Program-made: the position numbers and the translations under genes
The notes under the pieces: model-generated
The model's input: only the letters and a program-made list of their open reading frames with translations
Databases searched by the model: none
Told to the model about the DNA's origin: nothing
Part shown: piece after piece, positions 55,487-64,000 of the stretch
How the letters are laid out: each line of letters begins with the position of its first letter
How positions within the stretch are numbered: the stretch's first letter is position 1
NCBI RefSeq assembly: GCF_000021305.1
Contig: NC_011772.1
Location: forward strand, 5,323,335 to 5,387,334
Direction of reading: 5' to 3'
Length of the DNA stretch: 64,000 bases
Origin: Bacillus cereus G9842
GTDB lineage: Bacteria > Bacillota > Bacilli > Bacillales > Bacillaceae_G

Positions 55487-56240
55487 CTGCAATCACTTCC
55501 TCTGCTAAATCTATATATACTTCTGCTCCTCTTGATTTAGCGTCATACTGCATAATAGGTTTCCCATGACTTGGAGCCTCACTCAAGCGTACATTACGCG
55601 GAATAATCGAGCGATATACTTTATCCCTAAAATACTTTTTCACTTCATCTATAACTTGGATCCCTAAATTTGTACGGGCATCCAACATCGTTAACAATAC
55701 ACCTTGAATTGCTAAATTTTTATTTAAATGTTTTTGTACAAGTCGAACTGTATTTAATAGCTGACTTAACCCTTCTAGTGCGTAATATTCACACTGTACA
55801 GGAATAATAACAGAATCTGCTGCTGTTAATGCATTAATTGTTAATAACCCTAAAGATGGGGGACAGTCGATAATAATATAATCATATTCATCACGAACTG
55901 GCTGTAATGCTCTTTGTAAACGTACTTCCCGGGAAATAGTCGGTACCAATTCAATTTCAGCACCAGCCAATTGAATTGTAGCGGGTAGAACATCTAAGTT
56001 TTCCGTTGCGGTTTTCTGTATAACCCCTTGAACATCTGCATCTTCCACAAGAACGTTGTAAATACATTGATCTAATTCAGATTTTTCAATTCCCACACCA
56101 GTCGTTGCATTTCCTTGAGCATCAATATCTACAAGAAGGACTTTTTTACCTACTTGCGCCAATCCAGCCCCTAAATTAACAGATGTTGTGGTTTTTCCAA
56201 CACCGCCTTTTTGATTAGCAATAGCAATGATTTTTCCCAT
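55479..56240 (-). CDS. parA: Chromosome-partitioning ATPase ParA (Soj)
   Basis: The 253-residue protein has the deviant Walker A KGGVGKTTT (residues 11-19), the DCPPSLG and DIDAQGNATT motifs of ParA ATPases. It works with ParB in origin segregation and, in Bacillus, controls DnaA. ATG 56240 (MGKIIAIANQKGG) has GTAGGTGA upstream; the frame opens six codons earlier. It forms an operon with parB. Confidence 0.96.
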   Translation of the reverse strand: MGKIIAIANQKGGVGKTTTSVNLGAGLAQVGKKVLLVDIDAQGNATTGVGIEKSELDQCIYNVLVEDADVQGVIQKTATENLDVLPATIQLAGAEIELVPTISREVRLQRALQPVRDEYDYIIIDCPPSLGLLTINALTAADSVIIPVQCEYYALEGLSQLLNTVRLVQKHLNKNLAIQGVLLTMLDARTNLGIQVIDEVKKYFRDKVYRSIIPRNVRLSEAPSHGKPIMQYDAKSRGAEVYIDLAEEVIAGG

Positions 56241-56430
56241 GATGTCACCTACTTTCAACCTTTCTATCTTATTCTAATAACAATTACGTTTATTGTAACA
56301 TGAAATAAAACTTTTTCTTTTACGTCCTTTATTAAACTTCAAAATTTATTTCTAAACTCCTTCTTCATTTAACAAGAAAATATAGTAAAAGAGACCTCTC
56401 CAATAGGATAAGGTCTCTAACACGTCATTA

Positions 56431-57303
56431 TTATTTTTTCTTTGGAATTTTAATTGTAATTTGATAGTACTCATCAAATTCTTCTTCCTCAGAATTAACA
56501 TTCAAACCACTTTCAGTAACCATTTGTAAAGATTGTCTAATTGTATTCATAGCAATCCTCGTATCTCGACTTACTGCTTTTTGCTTTGCCTTACGCTTCG
56601 GTTTTGCTTCCTCTAGTAACTTCGCAATTCGTTCTTCTGTTTGCTTTACATTCAGTTGTTTCTCCACAATTTCCTGTAAAACCTTCAGTTGTAATTCCTC
56701 ATTTTTTAAAGGAATGAGAGCGCGGGCGTGACGTTCTGTAATGCTTTTTTCTAATAATGCACTTTTTATTTCTTCAGGCAACTTTAACAATCGCAACTTA
56801 TTTGCGATTGTAGATTGTCCTTTTCCAAGTCGTTGTGCCAATGCTTCTTGTGTTAAATTATGTAACTCAATCAGCTTTTGATATGCCACAGCTTCCTCGA
56901 TTGCCGTTAGTTCCTCGCGTTGCAAGTTTTCAATTAAAGCTACAGAAGCTGTCTCTGTATCATTTAAGTTCTTTATAATTGCAGGAACCTTTTCCCAACC
57001 TAACTTTGTTGCCGCACGAAAGCGTCTTTCTCCAGCAATAATCTCGTACTTATCATCCTCATATTGCCTTACAACAATCGGTTGAATAAGTCCATGTGTA
57101 CGAATCGTTAATGCTAGCTCATCAATACGCGCATCATCAAAAACTGTTCTTGGTTGATAACGGTTAGGGGTAATATTTACTATCGGAATTTCTTGTATTT
57201 CTTCATATACCTTTTTATCTATTTCTTCATGGCTTTCGTCTTGTAATTCGAATTCGCTCTCTTTATCTCCAAAGCCAAATAAACGAGAAAACGTATTTTT
57301 CAT
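56431..57303 (-). CDS. noc: Nucleoid occlusion protein Noc
   Basis: The 290-residue ParB paralogue has an N-terminal amphipathic stretch ([17 protein letters not shown]) that in Noc binds the membrane, the [10 protein letters not shown] motif and an HTH ([20 protein letters not shown]). It blocks Z-ring assembly over the nucleoid. It lies between rsmG and parA as in B. subtilis. A palindrome upstream may be a self-recognised binding site. Confidence 0.94.
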
Positions 57304-57345
57304 ACATATTCCACCACCTTTTAGGCCTATTGACTATTCTCCATA

Positions 57346-57367
57346 AAATGTTTCCTATGAAACATTT
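57346..57367. promoter_or_regulatory. parS/NBS-like palindrome upstream of noc
   Basis: Arms AAATGTTTC and GAAACATTT surround CTAT, 43 bp upstream of the noc start. The outer part equals parS (TGTTTC...GAAACA), while TTTCC...GAAA fits the Noc site ATTTCCCGGGAAAT in 9 of 14 positions. Confidence 0.5.
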
Positions 57368-57408
57368 ACGTTTTCATTTATATAATTTAATCTTACGTCT
57401 AATAAGAT

Positions 57409-58128
57409 TTATTTTTCAATAGGTAATTTATTGGGCGTTCCCGGTTTGCGTGGATATTTCTTTGGTGTCTTGCGCTTTTTCTCGATTAATAAAATATTAC
57501 GTTCACTCTCTTCAAACGGTAATTGGAACGTAGACATCTCTTTTAACTCTCCGCCTAGCACCTCTAAAGCATACTTACCATTTTCGATTTCTTCATTTGC
57601 TGCTGCACCTTTCATTGCAATGAATGTTCCTCCAACTTTTACAAGTGGTAAACATAGCTCACTTAATACAGAAAGACGTGCAACTGCACGTGCCATTACA
57701 ATATCGTATGATTCACGTACACCTTCTTTTTTCCCAAATGTTTCAGCACGATCATGACAAAATGCAACATCACTTAATTCTAACTTTTGTGCTAAGTGAT
57801 TTAAGAAATTAATACGTTTTTGCAATGAATCTACAATTGTTACTTTTAAGTGCGGGAAACAGATTTTTAAAGGAATACTTGGGAATCCAGCCCCTGCACC
57901 AACATCACAAATTGAGAACGGTTTTGAAAAATCATAATAAAAAGCAGCTGTAATAGAATCAAAAAAGTGTTTTAAGTATACTTCTTCTTTTTCTGTAATA
58001 GCCGTTAAGTTCATTTTCTCATTCCACTCTACTAATGTTTCAAAGTAGATTTTGAACTGCTCTAACTGTCTAGAAGAGAGGGTGATCCCCTTCTCTTCTA
58101 GCATAGATTGAAATTGTTCTATGTTCAT
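57409..58128 (-). CDS. rsmG: 16S rRNA (guanine-N7) methyltransferase RsmG (GidB)
   Basis: The 239-residue class-I methyltransferase has the SAM motif [16 protein letters not shown] (near 72) and downstream VMARAVARL. It methylates G527 of 16S rRNA; loss gives low-level streptomycin resistance in other bacteria. ATG 58128 has AGGAGATATT upstream. It follows mnmG by 21 bp in one operon. Confidence 0.96.
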   Translation of the reverse strand: MNIEQFQSMLEEKGITLSSRQLEQFKIYFETLVEWNEKMNLTAITEKEEVYLKHFFDSITAAFYYDFSKPFSICDVGAGAGFPSIPLKICFPHLKVTIVDSLQKRINFLNHLAQKLELSDVAFCHDRAETFGKKEGVRESYDIVMARAVARLSVLSELCLPLVKVGGTFIAMKGAAANEEIENGKYALEVLGGELKEMSTFQLPFEESERNILLIEKKRKTPKKYPRKPGTPNKLPIEK

Positions 58129-58149
58129 CTAGCAATATCTCCTTACTAT

Positions 58150-60039
58150 TTATTGGTTCGATACGCGCGCAATTTTTCCTTGTTCTATATAAACAAGTAA
58201 AATGGAAATATCCGCTGGATTTACGCCAGAAATACGTGAAGCCTGCCCCATTGAAAGTGGACGAACATCTTTCAATTTCTGTCTAGCTTCTGAGGCAAGG
58301 CTAGAAATCGCATCATAATCAATATCTACAGGTATTTTTTTACTCTCCATTTTCTTCATACGCTCTACTTGCTGTAAAGATTTTTCAATGTATCCTTCGT
58401 ACTTAATCTGAATTTCAACTTGTTCTGTAACTTCATCACTTAATTCTACTTCACTTGGTACTAAAAGATGAATATGCTCATATGTCATCTCTGGACGACG
58501 TAATAAGTCACTCGCACGTATTCCATCTTTCAATTCACTTCCGCCAATATTGCGAATTAATTCTTGAACCTCAGGACGTGGTTTAATAATAATGCTGCTT
58601 AAACGTTCCTTTTCCTGTTCAATTTGTAGTTTTTTATTTGTAAATCTCTCATAGCGCTCTTCTTTAATTAATCCAATTTCACGACCAACTTCAGTTAAAC
58701 GAAGATCAGCATTATCATGGCGTAATAATAGACGGTATTCTGCACGAGATGTTAATAAACGATATGGTTCATTTGTACCTTTCGTAACAAGATCATCAAT
58801 TAAGACACCAATATAAGCATCCTCACGACCTAAAACAACTTCTTTTTTACCTAAAGAACGGCATGCTGCATTAATCCCAGCCATAAGCCCTTGTCCTGCC
58901 GCCTCTTCGTAACCAGAAGTTCCATTAATTTGTCCTGCTGTATATAAATTTTTAATCTTTTTCGTTTCAAGTGTTGGCCATAGTTGTGTTGGCACAATTG
59001 CATCATATTCAATTGCATAACCTGTGCGCATCATTTCAACATTTTCTAGGCCTGGAATTGTTCTAAGCATGTCACGTTGTACATCTTCTGGTAGGCTTGT
59101 GGATAAACCTTGCACATATACTTCTTGTGTATTACGCCCTTCTGGCTCTAAGAAAATTTGATGACGTGGTTTATCATTAAATCTTACTACTTTGTCTTCA
59201 ATAGAAGGACAGTATCTAGGGCCTGTTCCTTTAATCATACCAGAATACATAGCTGAACGATGTAAATTTTCATCTATTAAACGGTGTGTTTCTGTACTTG
59301 TATATGTCAACCAACATGGAATTTGATCCATAATAAATTTCGTTGTTTCAAAAGAGAACGAACGTGGCTTATCATCACCCGGTTGAATTTCTGTTTTACT
59401 GTAGTCAATTGTATTACTGTTTACACGCGGAGGTGTCCCTGTTTTAAATCTAACAAGATCAAACCCAAGTTCCTCTAAATGCTCAGATAATGTAATAGAC
59501 GGTTGCTGATTATTTGGACCGCTTGAATATTTTAAGTCGCCCATGATAATCTCGCCACGTAAAAATGTTCCAGTCGTAATTACAACGGTTTTTGCTGTAT
59601 ATTCTGCACCAGCTTGTGTAACTACCCCTTTACACATACCATCTTCAACGATTAAACGCTCTACCATTCCTTGGAATAACGTTAAGTTTGGTGTTTCTTC
59701 AATTGTTTTCTTCAATTCATGTTGGTAAGAGAATTTATCAGCTTGCGCTCGAAGTGCACGTACAGCTGGCCCCTTACCTGTATTTAGCATACGCATTTGA
59801 ATATGAGTTTTATCAATATTACGTCCCATTTCTCCGCCTAATGCATCAATTTCACGAACAACAATCCCTTTTGCTGGTCCACCAACAGAAGGGTTACATG
59901 GCATGAAAGCTACCATATCTAAGTTAATTGTTAACATTAATGTTTTTGAGCCCATTCGTGCTGCCGCAAGACCAGCTTCACATCCTGCATGACCTGCACC
60001 GATTACTATGACATCGTATGAACCGGCATTGTATCCCAT
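58150..60039 (-). CDS. mnmG: tRNA uridine-5-carboxymethylaminomethyl modification enzyme MnmG (GidA)
   Basis: The 629-residue FAD enzyme has the dinucleotide motif [10 protein letters not shown] (near 14), [11 protein letters not shown] and the GidA signature [15 protein letters not shown]. With MnmE it makes (c)mnm5U at tRNA wobble position 34. ATG 60039 has GGAGGAATAAACA upstream. It lies 46 bp after mnmE. Confidence 0.97.
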   Translation of the reverse strand: MGYNAGSYDVIVIGAGHAGCEAGLAAARMGSKTLMLTINLDMVAFMPCNPSVGGPAKGIVVREIDALGGEMGRNIDKTHIQMRMLNTGKGPAVRALRAQADKFSYQHELKKTIEETPNLTLFQGMVERLIVEDGMCKGVVTQAGAEYTAKTVVITTGTFLRGEIIMGDLKYSSGPNNQQPSITLSEHLEELGFDLVRFKTGTPPRVNSNTIDYSKTEIQPGDDKPRSFSFETTKFIMDQIPCWLTYTSTETHRLIDENLHRSAMYSGMIKGTGPRYCPSIEDKVVRFNDKPRHQIFLEPEGRNTQEVYVQGLSTSLPEDVQRDMLRTIPGLENVEMMRTGYAIEYDAIVPTQLWPTLETKKIKNLYTAGQINGTSGYEEAAGQGLMAGINAACRSLGKKEVVLGREDAYIGVLIDDLVTKGTNEPYRLLTSRAEYRLLLRHDNADLRLTEVGREIGLIKEERYERFTNKKLQIEQEKERLSSIIIKPRPEVQELIRNIGGSELKDGIRASDLLRRPEMTYEHIHLLVPSEVELSDEVTEQVEIQIKYEGYIEKSLQQVERMKKMESKKIPVDIDYDAISSLASEARQKLKDVRPLSMGQASRISGVNPADISILLVYIEQGKIARVSNQ

Positions 60040-60085
60040 TGTTTATTCCTCCTAATAATCTCTATCTTTCTAAAACATCACTATA

Positions 60086-61462
60086 TTATTTTCCTAAACA
60101 AAATTGAGAGAACAACTGGTCAATTAGGCTTTCATGGACTGTGTCACCAGTAATTTCACCAAGTATTTCCCACGTTCTTGTTAAATCAATTTGCACCATA
60201 TCAATTGGTACACCATTTTCTATTGCCTCAATTGCATCACCGATTGTTTGTCCCGCTTGTGTTAATAATCCAATATGTCTCGCATTAGAAACATATGTCA
60301 TATCTGCAGAATCGATTGTTCCTTCAAAGAATAAATCAGCTATTGCCTTTTCGAGTTCATCTATTCCTTGTTCCTCAATTAAGGATGTTGTAATAACACG
60401 ATTTCCCGCAGCTAACTCTGTAACACGTTCCATATCAATCGCTTGCGGTAAATCAGTCTTATTCACAATAACAATAAAGTCTTTTCCTTGTACCGCATGG
60501 AATAGATCTTCATCCTCATTTGTTAAAGCCTCGCTATAGTTGACAACAACTAATACTAAATCTGCTTGGCTCATCATTTCTTTTGATCGCTCCACACCAA
60601 TTCGTTCAACAACATCTTCTGTCTCACGAATACCGGCTGTATCTATAAGTTTAAGAGGTACACCACGCACATTAACGTACTCTTCAATAACATCACGAGT
60701 TGTTCCTGCAATATCAGTTACAATTGCTTTTTTCTCCTGAACAAGACTATTTAATAACGATGATTTCCCAACATTAGGTCTACCGATAATTGCTGTAGCA
60801 ATACCTTCACGTAAAATTTTCCCTTGTTTTGATGTTTCTAATATTTTTTCGATTTCCGAACGAACATGCGTCGCTTTCTCAATTAAAATATTATGTGTCA
60901 TCTCTTCTACATCATCGTATTCTGGATAATCTATATTTACCTCAACATGAGCTAATGTTTCTAATATTTCTTGACGTAGGCGACCAATTAATTTAGATAA
61001 TCGCCCTTCCATTTGATTAATTGCTACATTCATCGCACGATCTGTTTTTGCTCGAATCAAATCCATAACAGCTTCTGCTTGTGATAAATCGATACGTCCA
61101 TTTAAAAAAGCACGTTTTGTAAATTCGCCCGGTTCTGCCAATCGTACTCCTTGCGCTAGAATAAGTTGCAATACTTTATTTACTGAAACAAGTCCGCCAT
61201 GACAGTTAATTTCCACTATATTTTCACGTGTAAAAGTCCTTGGTGCGCGCATAATAGACACCATAACTTCTTCAATAACTTGATTTGTATCTAAATCAAC
61301 GATATGACCATAATGAATAGTGTGAGAAGGAACCTCTGTTAAATCCTTCCCTTTAAAAATACGGTCAACTTTCTCAACCGCATCATCCCCACTTACTCGA
61401 ACAATGGCAATTGCACCCTCTCCAAGCGCTGTGGAAATCGCAGCAATTGTATCAAATTCCAT
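60086..61462 (-). CDS. mnmE: tRNA modification GTPase MnmE (TrmE)
   Basis: The 458-residue protein has the N-terminal folate-binding domain ([22 protein letters not shown] in residues about 4-25), a GTPase domain with GRPNVGKSS (near 228), [13 protein letters not shown] and NKTD, and the C-terminal CLGK. It acts with MnmG on tRNA U34. ATG 61462 has GTGAGGTGAAAGG upstream. Confidence 0.97.
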   Translation of the reverse strand: MEFDTIAAISTALGEGAIAIVRVSGDDAVEKVDRIFKGKDLTEVPSHTIHYGHIVDLDTNQVIEEVMVSIMRAPRTFTRENIVEINCHGGLVSVNKVLQLILAQGVRLAEPGEFTKRAFLNGRIDLSQAEAVMDLIRAKTDRAMNVAINQMEGRLSKLIGRLRQEILETLAHVEVNIDYPEYDDVEEMTHNILIEKATHVRSEIEKILETSKQGKILREGIATAIIGRPNVGKSSLLNSLVQEKKAIVTDIAGTTRDVIEEYVNVRGVPLKLIDTAGIRETEDVVERIGVERSKEMMSQADLVLVVVNYSEALTNEDEDLFHAVQGKDFIVIVNKTDLPQAIDMERVTELAAGNRVITTSLIEEQGIDELEKAIADLFFEGTIDSADMTYVSNARHIGLLTQAGQTIGDAIEAIENGVPIDMVQIDLTRTWEILGEITGDTVHESLIDQLFSQFCLGK

Positions 61463-61591
61463 GTCCTTTCACCTCACTTGCTTATTTATCTCTATTTCAA
61501 CATGATTATTTCTTTCACTAAATTATTAGGATACCATAACGAACCTATCTACAAAAGAAGAATAACTCATTTTATTATATCCCCATGTAAA

Positions 61592-61644
61592 AAACACTAA
61601 ACTTATTCACAGTGGATAAGTTTAGTGTTTTTTAGTTATCCACA
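61592..61644. promoter_or_regulatory. Hairpin with DnaA boxes between jag and mnmE
   Basis: Arms aaaacactaaacttat / ataagtttagtgtttt enclose tcacagtgg, so the loop region contains TTATTCACA. A perfect DnaA box TTATCCACA follows at 61636-61644. It could act as a terminator, a DnaA-titration site or both. Confidence 0.6.
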
Positions 61645-61660
61645 TCTATTTTTCGCTCAA

Positions 61661-61690
61661 AAAAACCGGCACTCATTTGAGCAACCGGTC
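61661..61690 (-). terminator. jag terminator
   Basis: ACCGG/CCGGT with inner CTCA/TGAG pairing overlaps the jag stop codon and is followed on the minus strand by seven T. Confidence 0.88.
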
Positions 61691-62306
61691 ATTTAGGAGA
61701 TATTACAACATGCCGATGTGGTTCATTTCCTTCAGAAGTTGTTTTGATACCTTGATGATTTGATAATGCCTGATGAATAATTTTTCGTTCAAAAGATGGC
61801 ATCGGTTCTAAAATAACTCTTTTTTTCGTATTAGATACTTGTTTCGCTAATCGATAAGAAAGTGATTCTAGCGTACTTTTTCTTTTACTACGATAATTTT
61901 CAGCATCTAGTGTAATACCTATATACTGCTTCGTGTTACGATTCGCAACAAGTTTTGTTAAATACTGTAAAGAGTTTAGTGTATTACCTCTTTTTCCAAT
62001 TAAAACTCCTACATCATCACCAGAAATTGTAAATTCGATCTCGCGTCCTTTTACAACTTTACTAATTTCAACTTCCACACCCATATTGTGAATAACATTT
62101 CTTAAATATTCTTCACATTCCTGAATTGGATCTTTCTTCAATACAACTTCTACTACTGCAGGACGATTCCCAAATAAACCTAAGAATCCTCTTTTACCCT
62201 CATCGACAATATTTATATCTACTCGATCTTTTGATGTATTTAATTGCCTTAAAGCATCCTCTACTGCCAGCTCGACTGTTTGTCCTTTAGCAGTAATTAT
62301 ACTCAC
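61689..62306 (-). CDS. jag: RNA-binding protein Jag (KhpB, SpoIIIJ-associated)
   Basis: The 205-residue protein has an N-terminal Jag domain ([14 protein letters not shown]), a KH domain with [12 protein letters not shown] (near 110) and a C-terminal R3H domain ([25 protein letters not shown] region). It binds RNA and affects cell elongation. It starts with GTG 62306, which overlaps the yidC stop by 4 bp (GTGA). Confidence 0.95.
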   Translation of the reverse strand: MSIITAKGQTVELAVEDALRQLNTSKDRVDINIVDEGKRGFLGLFGNRPAVVEVVLKKDPIQECEEYLRNVIHNMGVEVEISKVVKGREIEFTISGDDVGVLIGKRGNTLNSLQYLTKLVANRNTKQYIGITLDAENYRSKRKSTLESLSYRLAKQVSNTKKRVILEPMPSFERKIIHQALSNHQGIKTTSEGNEPHRHVVISPK

Positions 62307-63070
62307 TTGCTTGAGCCTCCAGCTTTGCTAGCCTTAATCTCTGGCCCTTTGATAAAGTACATTTGAGCAATACCAAAGATATTACCAACAACCCAGTAAA
62401 GTGATAATGCAGCTGGGAAGTTAATTGCAAAGATTAAAATCATAATCGGCATAAGCCAAAGCATCATTGCCATTTGCGGATTTTGACCAGCTGTTCCTGC
62501 CATTGCAAGCTTTTGCTGAATAAATGTCGTAATTGCTGCAACAACCGGTAAGATATAGAACGGATCTGCCTGTCCTAAATCAAACCATAAAAATGTATGT
62601 TCACTAATTGCTGTTGTTCTCATAATCGCATGATAAAACGCGAATAAAATAGGCATCTGAACAAATATCGGTAAACATCCTGCCAATGGATTTACACCAT
62701 TCTTTTGATATAACTGCATCATTTCTTGTTGTAGTTTTTGCTGTGTTGCTTGATCTTTAGAACTATATTTCTCTTTTAACTTCACCATTTCTGGTTGTAA
62801 CGCTTGCATTGCTTTTGTACTCTTTGTTTGTTTAATCATTAATGGTAATAATGCAAAACGAATGATAAGAGTTGTAATAACAATTGCTAAACCGTAATTA
62901 CTGTTAAATAAGTCGGCAAAATACGTGATTAACTGAGAAAGCGGATATACGAAATATTCATTCCAAATCCCAGTACTTTTCGATGTAATCGGCTGACCCG
63001 TTTCACTACAACCGGTGGCAATCGCCATTAATGCAACGACCATGGCTAGTAAACCTAATTTCTTTTTCAA
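62303..63070 (-). CDS. yidC: Membrane protein insertase YidC (SpoIIIJ/OxaA)
   Basis: The 255-residue protein has a lipoprotein signal peptide (lipobox ending ATGC, Cys near 21) and five membrane helices with the YidC core ([41 protein letters not shown]). It inserts membrane proteins, alone or with Sec, and is needed for sporulation in B. subtilis. It starts with TTG 63070 after AAGGAGGAG. Confidence 0.95.
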   Translation of the reverse strand: MKKKLGLLAMVVALMAIATGCSETGQPITSKSTGIWNEYFVYPLSQLITYFADLFNSNYGLAIVITTLIIRFALLPLMIKQTKSTKAMQALQPEMVKLKEKYSSKDQATQQKLQQEMMQLYQKNGVNPLAGCLPIFVQMPILFAFYHAIMRTTAISEHTFLWFDLGQADPFYILPVVAAITTFIQQKLAMAGTAGQNPQMAMMLWLMPIMILIFAINFPAALSLYWVVGNIFGIAQMYFIKGPEIKASKAGGSSK

Positions 63071-63122
63071 AGCCTACTCCTCCTTGTATCGGTATGTATA
63101 TAGTGTAATTCATTTCCTTACG

Positions 63123-63470
63123 CTACTTTTTTATTCTTTTCATACCAGAGCGTTTAAAGACATGAATTAAGCTTTTCTTTACTTCTTCATATGTCATCTC
63201 TGCACAAGGCTTCCTTGCTATTATAACAAAATCTTTTCCAGAATCTATCTCATCTTTTAACTCTGTAATAGCTTGACGGACCATGCGCTTAATTCGATTA
63301 CGAACTACTGCATTTCCTATTTTCTTGCTAACAGAAAGGCCGATGCGAAAGTTTGGCTGTTCTTCTTTATCTAATTGGTATACAACAAACTGACGATTCG
63401 CATTTGATTTTCCTTTTTGAAAAACCGCCTGGAATTCATCATTCTTCTTTATACGATGTTTTTTCTTCAT
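63123..63470 (-). CDS. rnpA: Ribonuclease P protein component
   Basis: The 115-residue basic protein has the RnpA signature [10 protein letters not shown] (near 62). With the RnpB RNA it removes 5' leaders from pre-tRNAs. ATG 63470 ([13 protein letters not shown]) matches the family; a GTG four codons upstream is too near the AGGA site. It lies between rpmH and yidC as in all Bacillus. Confidence 0.96.
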   Translation of the reverse strand: MKKKHRIKKNDEFQAVFQKGKSNANRQFVVYQLDKEEQPNFRIGLSVSKKIGNAVVRNRIKRMVRQAITELKDEIDSGKDFVIIARKPCAEMTYEEVKKSLIHVFKRSGMKRIKK

Positions 63471-63546
63471 ATCAATTGACACTCCTGTATTTCATCAGCG
63501 GAAATTCACTATTATTAGAAAAAAAGACCACTGAACGATCAGTGGT

Positions 63547-63681
63547 CTACGCAGATAATACTTTTCTTCCTTTACGACGACGAGCTGCTAGCACTTTACG
63601 TCCGTTCGCTGTGCTCATACGGCTGCGGAAACCATGTACTTTGCTGCGCTTACGTTTATTTGGTTGGTAAGTTCTTTTCAT
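63547..63681 (-). CDS. rpmH: 50S ribosomal protein L34
   Basis: The 44-residue, highly basic protein starts [20 protein letters not shown] and ends RKVLSA. ATG 63681 has GGAGGTG. It is the first gene on this side of oriC, and rpmH-rnpA-yidC-jag order is conserved in Bacillus. Confidence 0.98.
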   Translation of the reverse strand: MKRTYQPNKRKRSKVHGFRSRMSTANGRKVLAARRRKGRKVLSA

Positions 63682-63814
63682 TATATGACACCTCCCTGAG
63701 GAATATCTGTTAAAGACAGTCCTATAAATTATAGTTAATCAACTAGGAAAATGTCAATGGTTCTAGAAATTTTCATTAAATATTCATTTTGAACCTATTC
63801 ACATACTTTTTCAC

Positions 63815-64000
63815 AGCATCTATATTTCCTTGTGGATAAATGTTTTTTCACGTTTTTTATATCCACAAACTTTTTTCCCACTTTTACACAGTATATCGTG
63901 TTGTGGACAAGTTTATTCCACAAGGTATTGATTTTGTGGATAACTTTCTTAAATTCATTGCTATAGCCACTTTTTTTTGATATTATAGTTGTGTTTTCAC
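63815..64000. other. oriC-proximal DnaA-box cluster (dnaA-rpmH gap)
   Basis: Boxes matching or close to TTATCCACA: TGTGGATAA at 63831-63839 and 63935-63943 (minus), ATATCCACA at 63859-63867, TTTTACACA at 63882-63890, TGTGGACAA at 63902-63910 (minus) and TATTCCACA at 63914-63922. This is the known position of one half of Bacillus oriC upstream of dnaA. The dnaA gene itself lies past the window. Confidence 0.88.

Noticed and set aside
61222..61237. A second parS in mnmE (ttttcacgtgtaaaa)
   Set aside because: The CACGTG centre fits, but the outer bases differ from TGTTNC...GAAACA, so it is not convincing.

Overview
The window is a stretch of a Bacillus cereus-group chromosome lying just to one side of oriC. 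Reading from the right-hand end towards the left, the order is a DnaA-box cluster (the dnaA-rpmH gap), rpmH, rnpA, yidC/spoIIIJ, jag, mnmE, mnmG, rsmG, noc, parA, parB, yyaC, an mscS-type channel, a DUF951 gene, ychF, rpsF-ssb-rpsR, yybS, gdpP, rplI, dnaC, purA, four tRNAs, walRKHIJ, htrA, a CxxH/CxxC protein gene and rlmH. This is the conserved Bacillus order. Nearly all these genes are on the minus strand and so are read away from the origin. Species-group assignment rests on nos next to a second Mn/Fe superoxide dismutase, the BA_5709-type CxxH/CxxC protein, a GTG-started rlmH and overall protein similarity; no search was run.

Region 1 to 19.3 kb is ordinary chromosome. It holds lrgAB with its LytSR two-component system, an MFS transporter behind a PyrR-type attenuator, a betaine (BCCT) transporter, nitric oxide synthase, superoxide dismutase, a nucleotide-sugar epimerase-like protein, an AmiS/UreI channel, galE, hemolysin III, a DUF1836 protein, the DbpA/YxiN RNA helicase, guaC behind PurR-like boxes, and pepF.

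Region 19.3 to 35.5 kb is accessory DNA between pepF and rlmH. The 3' end of rlmH carries an 18-bp sequence (ttacttatgatacggttc, 35462-35479) that is repeated directly at 24206-24223. A closely related third copy is at 22072-22092. All three contain TATCATAA, the core that staphylococcal cassette chromosome (SCC) recombinases use at the 3' end of rlmH (orfX). The 11.3 kb between the first two copies encodes a large serine recombinase, translationally coupled to a 30-codon leader ORF, a D5-type replicative helicase, a possible ssDNA-binding partner, a MazG-like protein, two micro-ORFs, two near-duplicate cytosine-C5 methyltransferases with an HNH endonuclease (a restriction-modification module), and a DndB-like DGQHR protein paired with a membrane protein. 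I read this as an SCC-like cassette in Bacillus carrying defence cargo. A second 2.1-kb unit holding only a GAF/PAS histidine kinase lies in tandem between copies two and three. Outside the cassette, but still between pepF and the third copy, are a radical-SAM/SPASM protein and a membrane protein with Asp-box repeats.

Region 35.5 to 64 kb is housekeeping: cell-wall stress signalling (WalRK and its accessory proteins), tRNAs, purine synthesis, replication (DnaC helicase, SSB, DnaA boxes), c-di-AMP turnover (GdpP), ribosomal proteins, chromosome segregation (ParAB with an internal parS, and Noc), tRNA modification (MnmE/MnmG), membrane protein insertion (YidC) and RNase P protein. A DnaA-box cluster sits directly upstream of rlmH, close to the cassette insertion point.
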